A DNA stretch of 64,000 nt from a virus. The notes beneath the pieces are model-generated. The model was not told the DNA's origin and did not search any database. It worked only from the letters and a program-made list of their open reading frames with translations. Position numbers and translations under genes: made by a program. This document shows positions 60,780 through 64,000 of the stretch, piece after piece. The DNA is taken from IMG/VR virus record IMGVR_UViG_3300030419_005344, positions 1-64,000 of that record; one strand, 5' to 3'. Position 1 is the stretch's first letter. Each line of letters opens with the position of its first letter.

Positions 60780-61589
60780 TTACAATAATAAAGTTATTGA
60801 CTTATAAAGATTGTCGTTTGAAAACCATTCCCAATATTCTTGATTGTCATATGAAGGCAAGTCAGCCGAAGTGGCATTCATTTCTTCTAACATTCTATAC
60901 CAGTTTTTATTCTGTAGTGGCATTCTAGAGGGCAGCTTCAAGTGGTCACTAATAACAATCGGCCATGAGTTCATTGCCATGGCTTCCCACATTCTTATAG
61001 TGCTAGGGCCTGTTCCGCGAGGACATAGACTATACTTCGTGTCCCCTAGAATTTCTACATATCGGCGGCGATTCTCCTCTTGTCTAGTCGGACTAGATTC
61101 AAAATGCCAGCCGCCCGTATCCACAACATAGCAATCAGCCCTTTTGCTAAAAATATCAAAAATTTTCTGCCTCACCGGATGGGTTGTGAAGGCGCCCACA
61201 AAACTAAAAGTGTATCTTCTTTCATCCCATGGCTTTATCAGTGACGTATCATAACTACAGGCATAGTGTGGTATTGGTAAATATGAATCAAAAACTGTTG
61301 CGTGTGGTGTAAAAACCGTGTGCCCGTTAAAGTTTAAATTTTTAACTTGTATATGCTGGCAAACAAAAAATAACTTTCTTCCTTTTAGATCGTGACATAC
61401 TTTGTTAATTACGGCCTGTACCCAGCCAACTCCTCTGTGGTTTATATTCCAAGCTAAAGGCATCGCAACATAAACATGATCTGTATATATCTGATTTTTA
61501 TTGTCTAAAAGTTGATTATAAATTGTTTCCTCTGTTTTTACAGGGTCATCAACAACATCAAAATTTTGTACTTCATATATTTGTAGCAT
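60780..61589 (-). CDS. Exostosin-like glycosyltransferase (GT47-like)
   Basis: A 269-residue protein. The C-terminal signature YSLCPRGTGPSTIRMWEAMA followed by MNSWPIVISD is the nucleotide-sugar-binding part of exostosin-family enzymes. The middle SFVGAFTTHPVRQKIFDIFS is also typical. Such enzymes add glucuronic acid, GlcNAc, galactose or xylose; the sugar here is unknown. It starts in a TAATG overlap with the upstream gene and has an AAGG site. No membrane helix. Confidence 0.82.
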   Translation of the reverse strand: MLQIYEVQNFDVVDDPVKTEETIYNQLLDNKNQIYTDHVYVAMPLAWNINHRGVGWVQAVINKVCHDLKGRKLFFVCQHIQVKNLNFNGHTVFTPHATVFDSYLPIPHYACSYDTSLIKPWDERRYTFSFVGAFTTHPVRQKIFDIFSKRADCYVVDTGGWHFESSPTRQEENRRRYVEILGDTKYSLCPRGTGPSTIRMWEAMAMNSWPIVISDHLKLPSRMPLQNKNWYRMLEEMNATSADLPSYDNQEYWEWFSNDNLYKSITLLL

Positions 61590-62416
61590 TATAGCCTTTT
61601 ATATTTATCTATTAAAATTTTAGAATTACCTTGAAACTGCAAATTGTGAAGCCTTACTTTCTTATCGTGCCTTAGATTGTATCCATACGGCTTATTATCT
61701 ATAAATTCTATCTCTTTTACACCATTAGAAAATTTATATTCATCATCGTAATAGTTCGCTGGATTGTTTATACTGTGGTCGAAACTTGTGCCATCCGGTA
61801 GTAGGTTGGTAATTATCATGGCCTTGTTTCTTCTAGTAAAGTGCCACAACGCTGTCATGTCACACACACCACCGGGTAGATTATTATTTTTGTGATAATT
61901 CCACTTTTCCAAAAGCTTTCGAAATTCAAATGAATCATTGTACATTTCTATTAAATAATTACAAAACTTATCTAACATGCCCAACGACCAATATGATACT
62001 TCACCAGTAGCAGCTTGTCTAAAATATGGTTGTTTTTTGGGGATAGCCAAAGCTAGATTTGGTTTTCCAATTGCACTATAAACATCAGACAGATTAGAAA
62101 ATATTAAATTGTCTGAGTCTCCGTAAAATATATCATCACACTTCATCATTTTGGCAGCATTCCTAACTGCAATCCAGCGAATAAAACACCATTCTTCAAA
62201 TTTTTGACCTCCGGTGTGCATATGTTTATACAACTTTAGAAACTTTTCTATGTCTTGGTAACACTCGTTGATGTGAATATGCCTTACGTTATTAAGATTA
62301 CCAAGATGTTCATTGTCGTTATCACCAATAAGCACAACGTCATTTTTCCTTGAAGCTTGTTCAATTGTGGTCTTTAGGTAGGGTTGAAACCCGGCGTGGA
62401 AGAAAAATGTCTTCAT
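61589..62416 (-). CDS. GT-A-type glycosyltransferase-like protein
   Basis: A 275-residue protein. A DxD-type metal motif occurs in CDDIFYGDSDNLIFSNLSD, preceded by the Trp-containing EEWCFIRWIAVRNAAKMMKC. A later segment (LPGGVCDMTALWHFTRRNK) could hold the acceptor site. It does not match a family I can name, but the arrangement fits retaining or inverting GT-A enzymes of polysaccharide clusters. It overlaps the FkbM-type gene by four bases. Confidence 0.62.
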   Translation of the reverse strand: MKTFFFHAGFQPYLKTTIEQASRKNDVVLIGDNDNEHLGNLNNVRHIHINECYQDIEKFLKLYKHMHTGGQKFEEWCFIRWIAVRNAAKMMKCDDIFYGDSDNLIFSNLSDVYSAIGKPNLALAIPKKQPYFRQAATGEVSYWSLGMLDKFCNYLIEMYNDSFEFRKLLEKWNYHKNNNLPGGVCDMTALWHFTRRNKAMIITNLLPDGTSFDHSINNPANYYDDEYKFSNGVKEIEFIDNKPYGYNLRHDKKVRLHNLQFQGNSKILIDKYKRL

Positions 62417-63033
62417 CTTGTTAAAGTAACCTCAGCTAGTTTTTTATATTTTGATTTTTCATACATTTCGACAAAACCAAATGATTTAATAAGTTCAATG
62501 CATCTAATTGTGTCTTCTATTGTCTTACCCGAACAAAAATGATGAAATTCAACACAAATCTGCCTAACAGATTCCGGTATGTATTTTAAGTTTTCTATGA
62601 CACTGTACTCTGAGCCCTCTATATCCATCTTAATGACAGAAATATTATCATATGTCTTAAACAGAGTAGGCAAATCAATTGTTTCTGCTAGGTGATGTTC
62701 ATATTTTGAGACTGAATTGTGATCGGGCAATTCTGACTCCGACACATGATCTGGATTTGTGTTACAGAACAACCTTATGATATCATCATTTGCGTGTGTA
62801 AGGGCTTTTTTTAGCAAATAAAAATTGTGTAAATTTGTTTGAGATTCAATAAACTTGTGACTTTTTGGGGTTGGGTCTATGCCAACCACGTTGCAAGAAA
62901 GCCTTTCTATAAGTTCCAAGTCAAAACTAATATCTTCACCAACGCCAGCAGATATTATGGTTGAGCCGCGAGGAATAAGGTCCAGATTTACAAGCCAACC
63001 TCCATAATCAGTGCCAAGCAATTCAATTGCCAT
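62413..63033 (-). CDS. FkbM-family methyltransferase
   Basis: A 206-residue SAM-dependent methyltransferase. SAM-binding: STIISAGVGEDISFDLELIE and CNVVGIDPTPKSHKFIE. FkbM signature: ISVIKMDIEGSEYSVIENLK. Members O-methylate sugars and related compounds, so this probably caps or modifies the glycan. GGAGCT ribosome site. Overlaps both neighbours. Confidence 0.85.
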   Translation of the reverse strand: MAIELLGTDYGGWLVNLDLIPRGSTIISAGVGEDISFDLELIERLSCNVVGIDPTPKSHKFIESQTNLHNFYLLKKALTHANDDIIRLFCNTNPDHVSESELPDHNSVSKYEHHLAETIDLPTLFKTYDNISVIKMDIEGSEYSVIENLKYIPESVRQICVEFHHFCSGKTIEDTIRCIELIKSFGFVEMYEKSKYKKLAEVTLTR

Positions 63034-63838
63034 TCAAAAGCTCCAACAAAATTTTATAATTTTTGTTTTCAGTTTGTAAAAAAAGTGCCTTTATTTTGTC
63101 CACCAAAAATTGTCCAAAATTTTCATACTCTAACTCTCGGCTTGTGTGAACATGAAAGTTAACTGCTGGCCTGTTACCAAACCAAACTCTATCATCCTTA
63201 ACGTGCAACTTGTCTAGCCTGCTTTTTGTAGAGTGATTGTTAAACCTCCACCATCCTATGTTATAGTTGATTGGCAGATTTAAAGAAACATAATTTCTTT
63301 GAACGAACTCCAGCGGCTGCTGTTCAAAATAAAAACCATACTTTTTGTAATCTACTGACAACTGATGCCATGTATCAAGAAAATGTTTATTTTTTATGTG
63401 AAACATCCCACCGTTATACAAGCCGTGTTGAGCTTCAACCTGCCAGTTGTTTGTCATGTGTTGGCATATTGCAGCGTCGATATTTTTATTGTTGAACAAC
63501 TCAAGCACCTCATTTTCCAGAGGGTTAACAAACACCATATCAGAGTCTAAAAATAATACCTGCCCATACTCTTCAAGTGACTTATAACAAGCGTCAAACT
63601 TAGTCATCATCACTTTCATCCAATTATCTTTTTTAACTTCGTCGTTAATATTATGGTCACAATCATCAGTATCTATAACGTTTAGGCAAGTTGTGTTTTT
63701 TAAATTATAAAATTTATCATACGCAACTTTGTCACATGATAAAAACCAATGACACTTGTGATATTGTTCAAAGCTAGTTTTTAACAAAATAAATTCTGAT
63801 ATAGTTTTTTGAGTCACAACTGACGCTACTGGTATCAT
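63023..63838 (-). CDS. GT-A glycosyltransferase-like protein with DxD motif
   Basis: A 271-residue protein. The metal motif lies in GQVLFLDSDMVFVNPLENEV, and the acceptor-side segments YNGGMFHIKNKHFLDTWHQL and FGNRPAVNFHVHTSREL resemble nucleotide-diphospho-sugar transferases of the GT8/GT77 type. The N-terminus is ASVVTQKTISEFILLKTSF. The sugar is unknown. ATGA overlap with the partial upstream gene. Confidence 0.68.
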   Translation of the reverse strand: MIPVASVVTQKTISEFILLKTSFEQYHKCHWFLSCDKVAYDKFYNLKNTTCLNVIDTDDCDHNINDEVKKDNWMKVMMTKFDACYKSLEEYGQVLFLDSDMVFVNPLENEVLELFNNKNIDAAICQHMTNNWQVEAQHGLYNGGMFHIKNKHFLDTWHQLSVDYKKYGFYFEQQPLEFVQRNYVSLNLPINYNIGWWRFNNHSTKSRLDKLHVKDDRVWFGNRPAVNFHVHTSRELEYENFGQFLVDKIKALFLQTENKNYKILLELLNGN

Positions 63839-64000
63839 AAAATTACCGAAGACTGTTGCTCTGTCGTAGAGTTTCTATACATTTTAAAAATTTCTCTTTC
63901 TTCGTCTTCTTTCCAGCTAAAGTTTTCTGGGTTTGTTGAAATTCCAGTAGGATTAAAATAGTATAAGCCAAGAATCGAGCTAATCTTCTTAAACCTGCTT
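63835..64000 (-). CDS. 3' end of an upstream gene, partial
   Basis: The frame is open to the window edge and ends with TGA at 63835-63837, sharing ATGA with the next gene. The visible 54 residues (beginning SRFKKISSILGLYYFNPTGI and ending QQSSVIL) contain no recognisable motif. It is probably another gene of the glycan island, since spacing and direction are the same. Its function cannot be read from this piece. Confidence 0.6.
   Translation of the reverse strand, partial: SRFKKISSILGLYYFNPTGISTNPENFSWKEDEEREIFKMYRNSTTEQQSSVIL

Noticed and set aside
1-64000. tRNA genes, rRNA, CRISPR arrays, insertion sequences and integrase/attachment sites
   Set aside because: No intergenic gap is long enough for tRNA or CRISPR, and no transposase or integrase motif was seen in any supported frame.

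Overview
The window looks like part of a large tailed-phage genome with a T4-like contractile tail, probably a marine myovirus infecting a Gram-negative bacterium. The evidence is a GPW/gp25-like baseplate protein, a gp6/baseplate-J-like wedge protein, a gp55-like late sigma factor, an SbcD/gp47-like nuclease, a zinc-finger primase, a RuvC-like resolvase and several very long virion proteins. All supported genes lie on the minus strand, so transcription runs from high to low coordinates. Genes are packed with ATGA, GTGA, TTGA or TAATG overlaps. No gap exceeds 300 bases, and I see no tRNA, rRNA, CRISPR array or insertion sequence.

In transcription order, about 64.0-40.0 kb is a sugar and glycan island. 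It holds glycosyltransferases (GT-A types, an exostosin-like GT47 and a protein with all the sialyltransferase GT29 motifs), a NeuB-type synthase, two CMP-sugar synthetases, a dTDP-sugar set (RmlA, RmlB, an RmlD-like reductase, an aminotransferase), GDP-fucose genes (gmd, fcl), a short UDP-sugar dehydrogenase, epimerases, SDRs, cupins, a SIS-HAD fusion, two methyltransferases and two Fe/2-oxoglutarate oxygenases. From about 42.7 kb upward most of it is visibly more AT-rich than the phage core, which suggests acquisition. Near-consensus sigma70-type promoters occur inside it. Together these genes could make and attach a fucose-, amino-deoxysugar- and sialic-acid-like glycan. The acceptor (host surface or virion) cannot be read from the sequence.

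The region 40.0-38.3 kb holds small phage genes, a zinc ribbon, a one-TM protein and the late sigma factor. The region 38.3-4.8 kb encodes the baseplate and tail: a hub-like protein carrying an M15-type peptidase domain, a 2,501-residue protein, gp25-like, gp6-like, a 3,109-residue LamG-containing protein, a 1,251-residue protein with an Arg/Gly-rich tail, and tandem paralogous appendage proteins. A 10-base motif (AATAAATAGT on the plus strand) recurs just upstream of several of these genes.

The region 4.8 kb-1 returns to DNA metabolism: RuvC-like resolvase, primase and, at the window edge, the SbcD-like nuclease. Between primase and nuclease lie six small genes. Five consecutive ones share an almost identical 16-residue N-terminal tag on otherwise unrelated proteins; the sixth has a different short tag. 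The strongest candidates for new biology are this tag family, which resembles a sorting or capsid-targeting signal, and the phage sialic-acid and sialyltransferase module.
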